From contig JBBRNL010000004.1 in assembly GCA_038230335.1 (NCBI GenBank), positions 310,001 through 374,000 on the forward strand: a stretch of DNA of 64,000 nucleotides, in the 5' to 3' direction. Of the stretch, positions 43,482-52,892 are shown piece by piece. Every line of letters begins with the position of its first letter. Positions within the stretch are counted from its first letter, which is position 1. The translations under genes and the position numbers were made by a program. This DNA is from JBBRDU01 sp038230335 (GTDB taxonomy: Bacteria > Verrucomicrobiota > Verrucomicrobiia > Chthoniobacterales > UBA10450). Under the pieces are notes generated by a model, which saw nothing but the letters and a program-made list of their open reading frames with translations, ran no database searches and was not told the DNA's origin.

Positions 43482-44609
43482 ATGTCCGCCGTGACCATGC
43501 GATGTCTCATTGTTTGTAGCGCGCTGCTGCTGCTCGCGAACGTCGCCCTGGGTGAGCGTGCCTACCAACGCACCAAAGACGGCAAGACTTCCGTTTGGAA
43601 CGACAATCCCAAACCCGGGGACACGGCTAGCTGGGTGGGTGATCGGGACCGCGAAGGCTACGCTAAAGGCTTTGGCACGCTCACTTGGTACACCGCACGG
43701 GGCGATGTTTATGCCCGTTACTACGGCAACATGATCCGAGGGAAATTTGATGGCCAAGTGAATGCGCATTCCAAGGGAAAAATAGCGCACGCTCTTTTCA
43801 CCGACGGCACACGAACCAGCCGATGGGTAGGCGGTCCGGCGTCGTCCCGCCGAGTCGGCGCGCAACCGGTTGGGCCGCCCGCCAAACCGAAGGAAGCCGT
43901 CGCAAAGATTGACGACGCGCCGCGCGCTATCACAGAAAAGCCGGCCGCCCCACCATTGCCGGCCCGACCTGCCGTGGTGGAAAGGCACTCAGAGCCTCTT
44001 CGCCCAAAGGCCGATACGCCATCGCCCACGCAGGCACCATCGCCGTCGCCAGAAATTGTCGAGAAACGGGAGACACCCGTTCCGAGTGAGACCGAGGCGC
44101 AACCGCCTCCCCTGGCACCGACGGCACCAGACGTGGCCGAGAAACGCGAGGAATCCGCTCCGCCCGAGGTGCTCGCAAAACCATCGCCGGTACCGGCGAA
44201 ACCAGCTGCGGTCGCGAGTCGGTCGCCTCGAAAGGGCATTCCGAAACCGGCCAACCCTGGAAAGCCGAAGCCCGGCGTGGATGATTCTTTACGCTCCTTG
44301 GTTGGACCGCCTTCGTCGTTACGCTCGAGCTCGGCAGCCCAATCCAAACCCGAAAGTGCGGCACCGACGGACCCCAATCCGCCTCTTACACAAGAGGAAG
44401 TGATCGACCTGGGGAACACCGTCGCCCGTGCGCACGGCTATCGTCCCGCCGAATACCAGCCCCCGGAGGCGCAATACTCAGCCGCGGACGACACATGGTC
44501 GCTCTCGTATGATGAGAAACCGGCCGACGGAACGACGGAGGCAGGCAAGCATTTCGCGGTCACGGTGGACGGTAAGACGAAGAAGACAACGATCGTGCCT
44601 GGGAGATAA
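43482..44609 (+). CDS. Exported protein, tandem paralogue A
   Basis: 375 residues: signal peptide (ending VALG), then a conserved N-terminal domain (about 27-125) with YQRTKDGKTSVWNDNPKPGD, ASWVGDRDREGYAKGFGTLT and YYGNMIRGKFDG, resembling a MORN-like beta repeat. A long Pro/Ala/Glu linker (130-300) follows. The C-terminal module is DTWSLSYDEKPADG ... HFAVTVDGKTKKT. The next gene has the same head and tail with a shorter linker. Function unknown. Starts at 43482; ATG 43497 also opens a signal peptide. Confidence 0.75.
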   Translation: MSAVTMRCLIVCSALLLLANVALGERAYQRTKDGKTSVWNDNPKPGDTASWVGDRDREGYAKGFGTLTWYTARGDVYARYYGNMIRGKFDGQVNAHSKGKIAHALFTDGTRTSRWVGGPASSRRVGAQPVGPPAKPKEAVAKIDDAPRAITEKPAAPPLPARPAVVERHSEPLRPKADTPSPTQAPSPSPEIVEKRETPVPSETEAQPPPLAPTAPDVAEKREESAPPEVLAKPSPVPAKPAAVASRSPRKGIPKPANPGKPKPGVDDSLRSLVGPPSSLRSSSAAQSKPESAAPTDPNPPLTQEEVIDLGNTVARAHGYRPAEYQPPEAQYSAADDTWSLSYDEKPADGTTEAGKHFAVTVDGKTKKTTIVPGR

Positions 44610-44741
44610 GGGCCCTCTCGCCCCGATCTCCTTCTGGTTAGCGGAAGGGAACAATTCGGGCTTAACCGTGGCTGTCGCGACGGATTCCTGTTGCCGGAAC
44701 TTTTACGAGTGCGGTAAGATTTCTTCCTGAAAAATCTAGCC

Positions 44742-45635
44742 GTGAATTTGCGATATCTTGTTTCCTTTGGTGCTCTGATCCTGTTGGCCAGCGTGGCGCA
44801 CGGCGGAACCTACCAACGGACGATCGACCGAAAAAGTCTCGTCTGGAATAACGATCCAAAACCCGAAGATGCCGCGAGCTGGTCGGGCGACCGGGGCGGG
44901 GACGGTTTCGCCACCGGGCCGGGCACGCTCACCTGGTACAAAGTAAACCGGAAGCTTTTGACAGGCTCCAATGTCCCGGTCTCCAAGCAGAAATTGCTCA
45001 GTCGCTATTCGGGCAACATGGTTCAGGGTAAATTTGAGGGACCCGTGGTTGCGGTGGACGAGAAGGGCAGGACTTTCCACGCAAAGTTCGCCGATGGGAG
45101 TAGGAGCGGTGAGTGGGCCATGGGGCCTGGGCCAGGCTCCGGCAAACGAGGAGAAGCGCGGGAGGCCGTGAGGGAACAAGCCGCAAACACCGAACGCTCC
45201 GCGGTGCGGCCACCGGCCGAGGGACCTTCCTCCGGGGGATCTTCCATGACAGACCAACGGCCTAACGATGATATTCCCGGACCGGCCGAGACACAGGGCC
45301 AGGGGAATAATGCTCTTCGGTCGCTCACAGGACCTCCCTCTGGGCTACGGACTGATCCTGCGGTCGAGACGGTGCCTCAACATTCGACACAATCCCCCTC
45401 GCCTCCGCGCCTCTCCAAAGCCGACGTCATCAGGCTGGCCGATGCAGAAGCTGGCACCCAGGGCTACAACATCGCCGATTATCCGCGCCGACGGGTGGTC
45501 TACATTACGGCAAACGACACGTGGTCGGTCTCGTATAATCAAAAGCCGGTCGGTGGCGCAGCCGAGGTGGGCCAGCATTTCAGCGTCACGGTGGAAGACA
45601 AAACGGACAAAGTATCCATCAAAGAGGCCCAGTAA
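44742..45635 (+). CDS. Exported protein, tandem paralogue B
   Basis: 297 residues from a GTG. Signal peptide (ending VAHG), head domain with TYQRTIDRKSLVWNNDPKPE, ASWSGDRGGDGFATGPGTLT and RYSGNMVQGKFEG, shorter linker, and tail DTWSVSYNQKPVGG ... HFSVTVEDKTDKV. It is clearly paralogous to the gene before it and follows it by 132 bases on the same strand. The tail looks like a small beta-sandwich. Role unknown; perhaps envelope. Confidence 0.75.
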   Translation: MNLRYLVSFGALILLASVAHGGTYQRTIDRKSLVWNNDPKPEDAASWSGDRGGDGFATGPGTLTWYKVNRKLLTGSNVPVSKQKLLSRYSGNMVQGKFEGPVVAVDEKGRTFHAKFADGSRSGEWAMGPGPGSGKRGEAREAVREQAANTERSAVRPPAEGPSSGGSSMTDQRPNDDIPGPAETQGQGNNALRSLTGPPSGLRTDPAVETVPQHSTQSPSPPRLSKADVIRLADAEAGTQGYNIADYPRRRVVYITANDTWSVSYNQKPVGGAAEVGQHFSVTVEDKTDKVSIKEAQ

Positions 45636-45754
45636 GCGCTCCGCTACCCTGGCTCAAAGCCACTTTCCGTTCTGTGTGCGGCCAGCGAAATAGGGCCAAC
45701 CGCGCGGCTGACGCAGATAACTTGTAACTTTCCCGCCGTTTTGCTTTATCAACG

Positions 45755-47056
45755 GTGATGAAACGACACTCGTCAGGTAAGGCAAGCGTTACAGCGATAT
45801 TCCTTCTCCTCACCGCTTTCTCCCGGGTGAGCGCGGAGCTGAGTTACAGTGTCGTCGACCTGGGCACCCTTGGCGGGGCTACCAGTACGGCGAATAGCAT
45901 CAATGCCGCGGGCGACGTGGTTGGGGCTGCCGCTGTGGCTGACGGTTCAAGCCACGGCTTTCTCTATAAGAACGGCAAGATGGAAGACCTCGGTACTTTG
46001 GGGGGCGCCGGTGGCACCGCGAACGCCATTAATCCCGGATCTATCGTGGGTGCGTCTGACCTTCCCGAGACGACCGCGTACCACGCCTTCCGGCGCGCCG
46101 ACCAGGTAACGAGTGATCTGGGAACGCTGGGTGGAAATCAAAGCGGAGCGCAGGGAATAAATAAACCGGGGCAAATCGTCGGGTTCTCAACCACGAATGA
46201 CAACTCCGTGCGAGCCTTCCTTTACATCGACGGCCAGATCTACGATTTGAACACTCTTTGCGATCTGTCGAAGAGCGATTTCAAAGTTCTGACAGTAGCA
46301 AAGGCTCTGAATGATTCCTGCGCCATCGTGGGCGAAGGAATCACGAACAGCGGAGCGAAACATGCCTTCATCCTCACGCCGCTGCCGATTGATGGCGGGA
46401 CATGGTCGTACGTCTGTGGCCTGACTTGTTGCGATACCGGGAACCGCGAAGGTGAATGGGTCTGGATCCAGACAAGCGGCTACTGGTGGTGGGAATCAGG
46501 TTGCGGATGTTACCGCTGGCATGGCCCGCCCGGGGATCAACCGCCCTGCCCTCCCCGCCGCCCACACTGTTGGTGGGCGCCGCTTCCCTGCCCGCCAGAC
46601 CGCGAGCAAAGCCCAACTCCAACTCCGACGCCGCCAAGACAGGGAAGTACTCCCACGCCGACGCCACAGCATCCAGGCCGCCCCACGCCAACTCCGACAC
46701 CCACCCCGAATCATTTCACCGGAGGACCTGTCGGAATCTTACCGGGACCAACTCCGAATCAAAACAATGGGATTCCAGTGGGCGTTTTACCCAATGGAAA
46801 CCCAACCAGACCAGGAACAATCATCAAGGCGGGGCCATCGACAGGCGGCGGCTCCGGACCGACCACGAAATCAGGCGACAGAACCGGATCGCGAAAATCA
46901 CGAGGACCGCGGACACGTACGGGAACGAACACGTCGTTTACTAATCCCGCCAATTCGCACACGTCACCCAACCGGCCCGGCCCGGACAGCTCAGCGAAGT
47001 CATCGCGCACGCGCGGCAAACCGACACCGAAACCGACCCCAACCGGAAAGCCTTGA
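45755..47056 (+). CDS. HAF-repeat exported protein with Trp/Cys-rich segment
   Basis: 433 residues. A signal peptide (to about 27) precedes three or four HAF repeats (28-190), each with the DLGTLGG core followed by AxxIN..G.IVG and HAFxxxxG, a beta-propeller-like unit. Then comes an odd Trp/Cys-rich patch (about 225-285; YWWWESGCGCYRWHG, CWWAPLPC). A long Pro/Thr-rich and Gly/Ser/Asn-rich tail of about 150 residues completes the protein. HAF proteins are exported or autotransported; function unknown. Confidence 0.85.
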   Translation: MMKRHSSGKASVTAIFLLLTAFSRVSAELSYSVVDLGTLGGATSTANSINAAGDVVGAAAVADGSSHGFLYKNGKMEDLGTLGGAGGTANAINPGSIVGASDLPETTAYHAFRRADQVTSDLGTLGGNQSGAQGINKPGQIVGFSTTNDNSVRAFLYIDGQIYDLNTLCDLSKSDFKVLTVAKALNDSCAIVGEGITNSGAKHAFILTPLPIDGGTWSYVCGLTCCDTGNREGEWVWIQTSGYWWWESGCGCYRWHGPPGDQPPCPPRRPHCWWAPLPCPPDREQSPTPTPTPPRQGSTPTPTPQHPGRPTPTPTPTPNHFTGGPVGILPGPTPNQNNGIPVGVLPNGNPTRPGTIIKAGPSTGGGSGPTTKSGDRTGSRKSRGPRTRTGTNTSFTNPANSHTSPNRPGPDSSAKSSRTRGKPTPKPTPTGKP

Positions 47057-47157
47057 ACAAGCGCCAGCGCGGCAAGTGGGTGAGGCCGCGAATGACGGGA
47101 CAAGACAGCTCCGCTTGTCTTCTCTCTCCAGGCAAAGACCGCCGGGCCGGATTTTAA

Positions 47158-47784
47158 ATGCGTAAAACGAACGATCAAAGCGCGCGCCCGGCAGCGGCCC
47201 GACAAGGCGGGAAGAGAGTATTGGTTTTGGTGGACGAATCAAACGTGGTCAGCTCGGTGCGAACGGCCGGGCGCGGCCTTGACTGGTTGAAGCTGCGCGA
47301 GACGCTCGCCGGCGAAAGCACGGGACGTGAACTTATTGAAATGGTCGTCTATCTGGGCCTGCCGCCGGCGATTCCACTTTGGCAGGAGGAACGCGACAAA
47401 AAAAATAAGTTTGTTCATTGGTTGCGTTCCAATGGGTTTATTGTGGCCACAAAAGATGGATCGCCGGCCGAGGAGGGTCACTACAAGGCGAATGTCGACG
47501 TCATGATGGCGATTGACGCGATCGAGCTTTCCCACGTCATGCAACCTGACGTGGTGATTCTGGTGACGGGCGACGCAGACTTTTCTTACCTCGCCCTGCA
47601 ACTGCGGCGCGCTGGCATTCGCGTGGAAGTGGCCTCAGTCGGACAAAATCTGGGGGCGGGCCTGAAAACCGCCGCCAACGAAGTGATCGATCTGGCTCCG
47701 TTGTTTGCGACCTTCGAGATAATGAAGGCCCGCGCGGACGAGCCTTCCCCGCTCAATCAATCCAAAAAACAGGCCAGGAGATAA
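47158..47784 (+). CDS. NYN-domain (LabA/DUF88) RNase-like protein
   Basis: 208 residues. A PIN-like NYN fold with conserved acidic residues: LVLVDESNVVSS (first Asp and Asn), KANVDVMMAIDAI (second Asp set) and ILVTGDADFSYLALQL (third Asp pair). These form the metal-dependent nuclease centre predicted to cut RNA. The C-terminus is a basic tail. Family members process RNA or regulate light and stress responses. It lies 101 bases after the HAF gene, probably its own unit. A PIN-like relative begins at the window's end. Confidence 0.9.
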   Translation: MRKTNDQSARPAAARQGGKRVLVLVDESNVVSSVRTAGRGLDWLKLRETLAGESTGRELIEMVVYLGLPPAIPLWQEERDKKNKFVHWLRSNGFIVATKDGSPAEEGHYKANVDVMMAIDAIELSHVMQPDVVILVTGDADFSYLALQLRRAGIRVEVASVGQNLGAGLKTAANEVIDLAPLFATFEIMKARADEPSPLNQSKKQARR

Positions 47785-47853
47785 AATCAACGCGCCTGTG
47801 TGCCAGCGGACCGGCAGCCTAACGAATTAACAAATCGGCCGATACCGTAGGTC

Positions 47854-48288
47854 TTACGTCTCGACGGGAGGTTTTCCACCGAGGCTTTGCAGGAGAGAGG
47901 GGAGCAAGTCGGCCAGACCCTGTTGATGGTCTACGGCAGGATCGACCTTGCCCGCCGGCGTCAGTTTATCGACAATCTTGGGAAGGTATTCCGCCAGGAA
48001 CTGCGAAGCTTGCGCCGGGTCGACGCCTAATTTTGCGGCCAGCGCGTCGATCTGATCGGATCCAATCACTTTTTGAATTTGATCGCTCGAAATCGCCTGG
48101 TTTTCTCCCATGCCAACCCAGGAGGAAAAGGCGCCCCCCTGCCCGCCTTGCGAGAATTTATTCATCAGGCCTTGCAGCCCCCCGCTCTGGGCAAGAAGAC
48201 CGCCCAGCACACCGAGAAGCGGATTCCCTCCGCCTGAATCGCCAGGTTGTCTGTTCACCGCACCGAGTATTGAATCGAGTAGTCCCAT
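47854..48288 (-). CDS. YidB-family (DUF937) protein
   Basis: 144 residues: MGLLDSILGAV, Gly/Gln-rich hinge (LLGVLGGLLAQSGGLQGLMN), SSWVGMGENQAISSDQIQKV, and a helical tail (LAAKLGVDPAQASQFLAEYL). This is the DUF937/YidB pattern of unknown function. The start at 48288 fits the family; an ATG two codons earlier is also possible. Confidence 0.88.
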   Translation of the reverse strand: MGLLDSILGAVNRQPGDSGGGNPLLGVLGGLLAQSGGLQGLMNKFSQGGQGGAFSSWVGMGENQAISSDQIQKVIGSDQIDALAAKLGVDPAQASQFLAEYLPKIVDKLTPAGKVDPAVDHQQGLADLLPSLLQSLGGKPPVET

Positions 48289-48398
48289 GGTCATGTTCTT
48301 TCCAGTTGGTTTGGCGCGCGAAACCGCGCTGAAGCAGGGATCATCTTATCGGAGGAAGAGGCCGGAGTGAAACTCATATTTCATTGCCATGAACTCGC

Positions 48399-49157
48399 TC
48401 AGCTTCTGGTCAGACCGCGAATAACGGAACCGATGACAGCGCCTGCCCCCACATCTGTTACCTCCCGTCCAGATCCGGTCAAATAGGGAGCCAGCGCGTG
48501 CGCAAGATTCGAGAGGGTGAGCGTTTGCAGCCAGACGCGACCCGGGCCAGTGAGGGCGGCCAGGAAAACGCCATCGCCGCCGAAAAGCATGTTACGAATG
48601 CCGGTGATGCGCGTAATGCCGAAATTGACCTTCGCTTCGAACATTCCGACGTGTCCAGGATGGACGCGCAAGGTTTCGCCGGCCGTGAGATCGTAGGTTA
48701 CGATTTCGCCGCCCAGTTCCACGAAGGCCTGGCATTGACCGGCCAACTTTTGCAGCAGAAAGCCATCGCCCCCGAAGATGCCTGCCCCTAACGACTGCTG
48801 AAAACCGACGCTCAATTCAAGGCCAGGGCTGGCACAAAGGAAGCCGTGCCGATGAATCATATAAGTCTGCCCGGGCGAGACCTCCACGGGCACAATGTGG
48901 CCGGGCAACTTGGCTGCAAACGCCACCTTCCCGGCGGCTCCGCGGGCTCTGTATTCCGTCATAAAAAGCGAGCCACCGCCCGCCACGCGCTTAAAGGCTC
49001 CCAGCAACCCACCGCCCCCGCCTAATTGCGTCGTAGTAGTCAGGTCGATCGTGCTGGTCATCCAGGAAAGCTCGCCCGAAACGGCGATCACACTTTCCTC
49101 CGGCGCGAGTTGGATCTCGAGCAGGGGCATGGTGCTCCCAATTATCTCGTGTTGCAT
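48399..49157 (-). CDS. AIM24-family (TIGR00266) protein
   Basis: 252 residues of Gly-rich double-stranded beta-helix: LAPEESVIAVSGELSWMTST, GGGGLLGAFKRVAGGGSLFM, SPGLELSVGFQQSLGAGIFG and FLAALTGPGRVWLQTLTLSN. AIM24 is a mitochondrial inner-membrane protein; bacterial homologues are of unknown role. An internal ATG at 49130 (MPLLEIQ) is an alternative start. Divergent from the AI-2E/GAF gene. Confidence 0.9.
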   Translation of the reverse strand: MQHEIIGSTMPLLEIQLAPEESVIAVSGELSWMTSTIDLTTTTQLGGGGGLLGAFKRVAGGGSLFMTEYRARGAAGKVAFAAKLPGHIVPVEVSPGQTYMIHRHGFLCASPGLELSVGFQQSLGAGIFGGDGFLLQKLAGQCQAFVELGGEIVTYDLTAGETLRVHPGHVGMFEAKVNFGITRITGIRNMLFGGDGVFLAALTGPGRVWLQTLTLSNLAHALAPYLTGSGREVTDVGAGAVIGSVIRGLTRS

Positions 49158-49310
49158 ATGGGCGATCTACAACCGGGAGACGACAGAAGTCAACCTGACC
49201 GGAGTCGTTCGCCGTCGTCGCGGGATCAAGGTGTGGGCGCACCATTCTCCCATCCGAATCGCTCTCGCTCGAGAGTTGCCATTTGAATTGATCAGCCGTG
49301 TGAACGAACG

Positions 49311-51707
49311 GTGAATTGGATGCGCGCTCCAAAAAATTCGTCGGCTGCCGCGCTGGTCGGCATTTGGACGATTTTGATGATCGTTTTTGTCATCAGCGTT
49401 CTTTACGTAGGTCGTGAGCTTCTCATTCCGCTCGCGCTCGCGGCTCTGATTACGTTTCTACTGGCGCCGTTGGTCAGTCGGCTCGAGCGCGGCATCGGCC
49501 GCATCGCCGCGGTCTTGATTGTGGTGGCTATGCTTTTCGGAGTCCTCGCCACCGCAGGCTGGCTGTTGACCCGGCAGATCCTCGATCTCGGGACCAGGCT
49601 GCCTGACTACCAGACGAATATTGAAGCCAAATTGCATTCGTTCCGCATGCCCACAGGCGGCGCCTTCATTCGCTTTCAGAAAAGTATCGAGCAACTACGC
49701 AAGGAGCTACCTGGAACCGGGACGCCAGGCACGGCTGGCCCCGCAAAAAATTCCGTCAACGCGCGCTCTGGCGCCGCCAACGCGCCGCCCATGCCGGTAA
49801 GAATTGTCGATTCTCACAGCGAAGTTCCACAGCTCTTACAAACGACGGTCAGCGCCGTTCTCAGTCCACTCGGCACGGCCGGGCTTGTCCTCTTGCTCGT
49901 CGTTTTCATGCTGCTGAAACGAGAAGATCTGCGCGGCCGCCTCATTCGTTTAATCGGTCAGGGTCACATTAGCGAAACCACACGCGCCATGGACGACGCG
50001 GGCCAACGCGTCGCGCGTTATCTTTCCATGCAGTTTCTGGTGAATACCGGCTACGGCCTTCTTATCAGCATCGGGCTCTACTACATCGGTGTGCCGAACG
50101 CGAGTTTGTGGGGCGCATTCGCGGCGGTCATGCGTTTCATTCCCTATATCGGGCCGTGGATCGGCGCGGCCATTCCCCTGCTCCTTTCGCTCGCCGTTTC
50201 GAACAGTTGGCTCACGCCTATCTACACCCTGAGTTTGTTTGGCGTCCTGGAATTGATTAATGCCAACGCGCTCGAGCCATGGCTCTATGGAGCGAGCACC
50301 GGCGTGTCATCGCTCGCCCTCATTGTGGCGGCCGTTTTCTGGACGTGGCTGTGGGGGCCGGTCGGGCTTCTCCTTTCCACGCCTTTGACCGTCTGCGTAA
50401 CGGTCATGGGACGACACGTGCCGCGGCTGCACTTCCTGAGCGTGCTCCTGAGTGAAGAGGAAGCGCTCTCGCCCGCGGAAGAATGTTACCACCGCCTCCT
50501 GACGCTCAGCTTGAACCAGGCAAACGATCTCGCTGAAACATTTCTAAAAGGGAACTCGCTCACGGCCCTTTACGACACCGTCCTGTTGCCAGTCGTCAGC
50601 GCCGCCGAAGTGGATGTGCAACGCAAAGCTCTCGAAGTGGAGGAGCGTACCACCATTTATGACAATCTAGCTGACATGATCGAAGACTTTGGGGCTCGCC
50701 CCGCGACGCTTTCGAAATTGGAAGCCGACAAGTCGATCGCGGAAGCCACGGCCACGACGGCGAGCGCTCCTACCTGCCGCGTTCTCTGCCTGCCCGCGCG
50801 CGCCCAACGCGACGAGCTGGCCGGTCAGATGCTCGCGCAGTTGTTACGACAGCAAAACTTTGAAGCCGAAAGTGCGTCGGCCACGCTCGCCCAGGGGGAG
50901 CTTGTGGAACACGCCGCCAAATCCGATTGCGAAGCCATCTGCGTCTCCGTGATTCCGCCCTCGACCCTGGTGCACGCGCGCTATCTCACTGCGAAATTAC
51001 GCGCCCGCCTGCCCGACGTCAAAATCGTAGTCGGCTTTTGGGGAGCGACTGAGAACATGGCGGATGCCGCACAACGGGTGCGGGTTTCAGGCGCAGATGA
51101 GGTGGTGGTTTCGCTCGCGGAAGCGGTCATGCAGATGTCCAAATTTTCCGTCGTGATCATGGACGAGATGGCCGCCGCGCCCATTCCGGAGGATGAAGAA
51201 GAGCGCATCAAGCAACTGGCCGCGCTCCAGGTCCTCGACACCCCTAACGAAGTATTTTTCGATCGCAGAACAGCCCGCTTGGCGAGTTTCTTTCAGGTGC
51301 CGATCGCTTTCATCACCTTTATTGATCGGGAACGGCAATGGTTCAAATCGCAGGTCGGCTTGCCAAACGATCTGGCTCAGGCGGGCGCTACCTCGCGCGC
51401 CCTTTCAGTTTGCGGACACATGGTGGCGAACAATGAAATGCTCGTGGTGGAGGACATCGCGCGCGATCGCCGCTTTGCCAATAATCCACTCTTGAAAGAG
51501 CGTGGCGTTCGCTTCTACGCGGGCGTTCCGCTTCGCGTGAACAAGTTGGCCGTTGGCTCGATCTGTTTGCTCGACGTGCGTCCTCGTAAATTTTCAGAGG
51601 AGAATAAGCGACTTCTTCAACTCATGGCCGATGAGGTCATGGACGAACTGAATCAGCGTCTCCCGGCCATGGTCGCGGTCAAGACGGACCACAACGGCGT
51701 GGACTAA
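49311..51707 (+). CDS. AI-2E transporter fused to a degenerate B12-fold-like segment and a GAF domain
   Basis: 798 residues. Residues 1-400 form an AI-2E/PerM exporter with about eight helices, with ISIGLYYIGVPNASLWGAFA, FIPYIGPWIGAAIPLLLSLA and GPVGLLLSTPLTVCVTVMG. A helical linker follows. Residues about 485-610 alternate strands and helices (VLCLPARAQRDELAGQMLAQ, ICVSVIPPSTLVHARYLTAK) like a cobalamin-binding or response-regulator Rossmann fold, without DxHxxG. Residues 630-780 are a GAF domain (RLASFFQVPIAFITFIDRER, VCGHMVANNEMLVVEDIARD). GTG start. Confidence 0.9.
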   Translation: MNWMRAPKNSSAAALVGIWTILMIVFVISVLYVGRELLIPLALAALITFLLAPLVSRLERGIGRIAAVLIVVAMLFGVLATAGWLLTRQILDLGTRLPDYQTNIEAKLHSFRMPTGGAFIRFQKSIEQLRKELPGTGTPGTAGPAKNSVNARSGAANAPPMPVRIVDSHSEVPQLLQTTVSAVLSPLGTAGLVLLLVVFMLLKREDLRGRLIRLIGQGHISETTRAMDDAGQRVARYLSMQFLVNTGYGLLISIGLYYIGVPNASLWGAFAAVMRFIPYIGPWIGAAIPLLLSLAVSNSWLTPIYTLSLFGVLELINANALEPWLYGASTGVSSLALIVAAVFWTWLWGPVGLLLSTPLTVCVTVMGRHVPRLHFLSVLLSEEEALSPAEECYHRLLTLSLNQANDLAETFLKGNSLTALYDTVLLPVVSAAEVDVQRKALEVEERTTIYDNLADMIEDFGARPATLSKLEADKSIAEATATTASAPTCRVLCLPARAQRDELAGQMLAQLLRQQNFEAESASATLAQGELVEHAAKSDCEAICVSVIPPSTLVHARYLTAKLRARLPDVKIVVGFWGATENMADAAQRVRVSGADEVVVSLAEAVMQMSKFSVVIMDEMAAAPIPEDEEERIKQLAALQVLDTPNEVFFDRRTARLASFFQVPIAFITFIDRERQWFKSQVGLPNDLAQAGATSRALSVCGHMVANNEMLVVEDIARDRRFANNPLLKERGVRFYAGVPLRVNKLAVGSICLLDVRPRKFSEENKRLLQLMADEVMDELNQRLPAMVAVKTDHNGVD

Positions 51708-51709
51708 CC

Positions 51710-52774
51710 CTAGGGCGTGAAGTCCTGATCAGCGGCGAGTTTTGCGCAGAAGGCGGCGAGGAGACGTGCCGTGTCTTCCAGGTCGCTTAATGAAAGCAAT
51801 TCGTTAGGGGTGTGCATATAGCGGAGGGGAACGGAGAGCAGACCCGTCGCCATCCCTCCGCGCGAGAGCTGCATGACGTTGGCGTCCGTTCCGGTCCCGC
51901 GTGCGGCCGATGCCACCTGGCAGGGAATCTTCTCCTCCTCGGCCGCAGCCACCAGCAGGTCGAACACGCGTGGGTTGACGTTGGCGCCACGATAGATCAT
52001 CGGACCTTTCCCGACGTGAAAGTCGCCCGCCTTCCTCTTGTCGATCCCGGGCGTGTCGGTGCCGTGCGCGACATCCAGGGCAATGCCCACGTCGGCTTCG
52101 CTCGAGAATGCGCTCGCCGTGGCTCCGCGAAGCCCGATTTCTTCCTGCACGGTCGAAACACCGATGACACAGGCGCTGAACTCGCGGCGGTGCAGCAAAC
52201 GCAGAGTTTCGGTCACAATCCAGGTGCCCATCTTGTTATCGAACGCCATCGAAACGGCGCGCTCGTTCGCCAGCTCGATATAAGGCTGCAGAAATACACC
52301 GGCGTCTCCAATCGAGACACGTTTGCGCGCGTCCTCCTCGCGGGTCGCACCGATATCAACGTAGAGCTCGTGAATTTTTGGCACCTTCTTGCGATCCTCA
52401 TCGTCCATGAGATGAATCGCTTTCCGTCCGATCACTCCCGCGACCAGACCGCTCTGCGTCATGATGGAGACGCGTTGGGCAGTGGCCACAACAGGGTCGA
52501 CGCCTCCGATTGGCTCGAGATGCAGAAATCCTTCCTTGGTAATGTACTGCACAATGAAGCCTATCTGGTCACAGTGCCCCGCCAGCATAATGCGTGGTTT
52601 GCCCCCGGGATTCCGAATCCCGAAAACGTTACCCATCACGTCAGTGCGAACCTCGTCACACCAGGGGCGAATGCGCTCGCGCACGAGCTTCTGCACCTCA
52701 TGCTCGTAGCCGGAGGGGCTGGGTGTCTCCACGAGTTGTTTTAGAAAATCTTTGCTATCTGCGTTCATGGTCAT
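51710..52774 (-). CDS. M42-family metallo-aminopeptidase
   Basis: 354 residues, cytosolic two-zinc peptidase (glutamyl aminopeptidase/endoglucanase M family). Metal and catalytic residues: His and Asp in LAGHCDQIGFI, Asp in AFDNKMGTW, the Glu pair in STVQEEIGLRG, Asp in ALDVAHGTD and His in LRYMHTPNELL. Subunits form tetrahedral dodecamers in the family. An ATG at 52768 (MNADSKD) is an equally good start. Convergent with the AI-2E gene, stops two bases apart. Confidence 0.95.
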   Translation of the reverse strand: MTMNADSKDFLKQLVETPSPSGYEHEVQKLVRERIRPWCDEVRTDVMGNVFGIRNPGGKPRIMLAGHCDQIGFIVQYITKEGFLHLEPIGGVDPVVATAQRVSIMTQSGLVAGVIGRKAIHLMDDEDRKKVPKIHELYVDIGATREEDARKRVSIGDAGVFLQPYIELANERAVSMAFDNKMGTWIVTETLRLLHRREFSACVIGVSTVQEEIGLRGATASAFSSEADVGIALDVAHGTDTPGIDKRKAGDFHVGKGPMIYRGANVNPRVFDLLVAAAEEEKIPCQVASAARGTGTDANVMQLSRGGMATGLLSVPLRYMHTPNELLSLSDLEDTARLLAAFCAKLAADQDFTP

Positions 52775-52892
52775 TGAAAAATTAGGCGGAAAACGATTCT
52801 AGGAAGTATCGACTCACGTTAGAAAATTACGAGCATAGGCAGCATTCCATCCGGTGGACATCCTTCCGGTCGGCTATAAGTTTTACAGTAAC

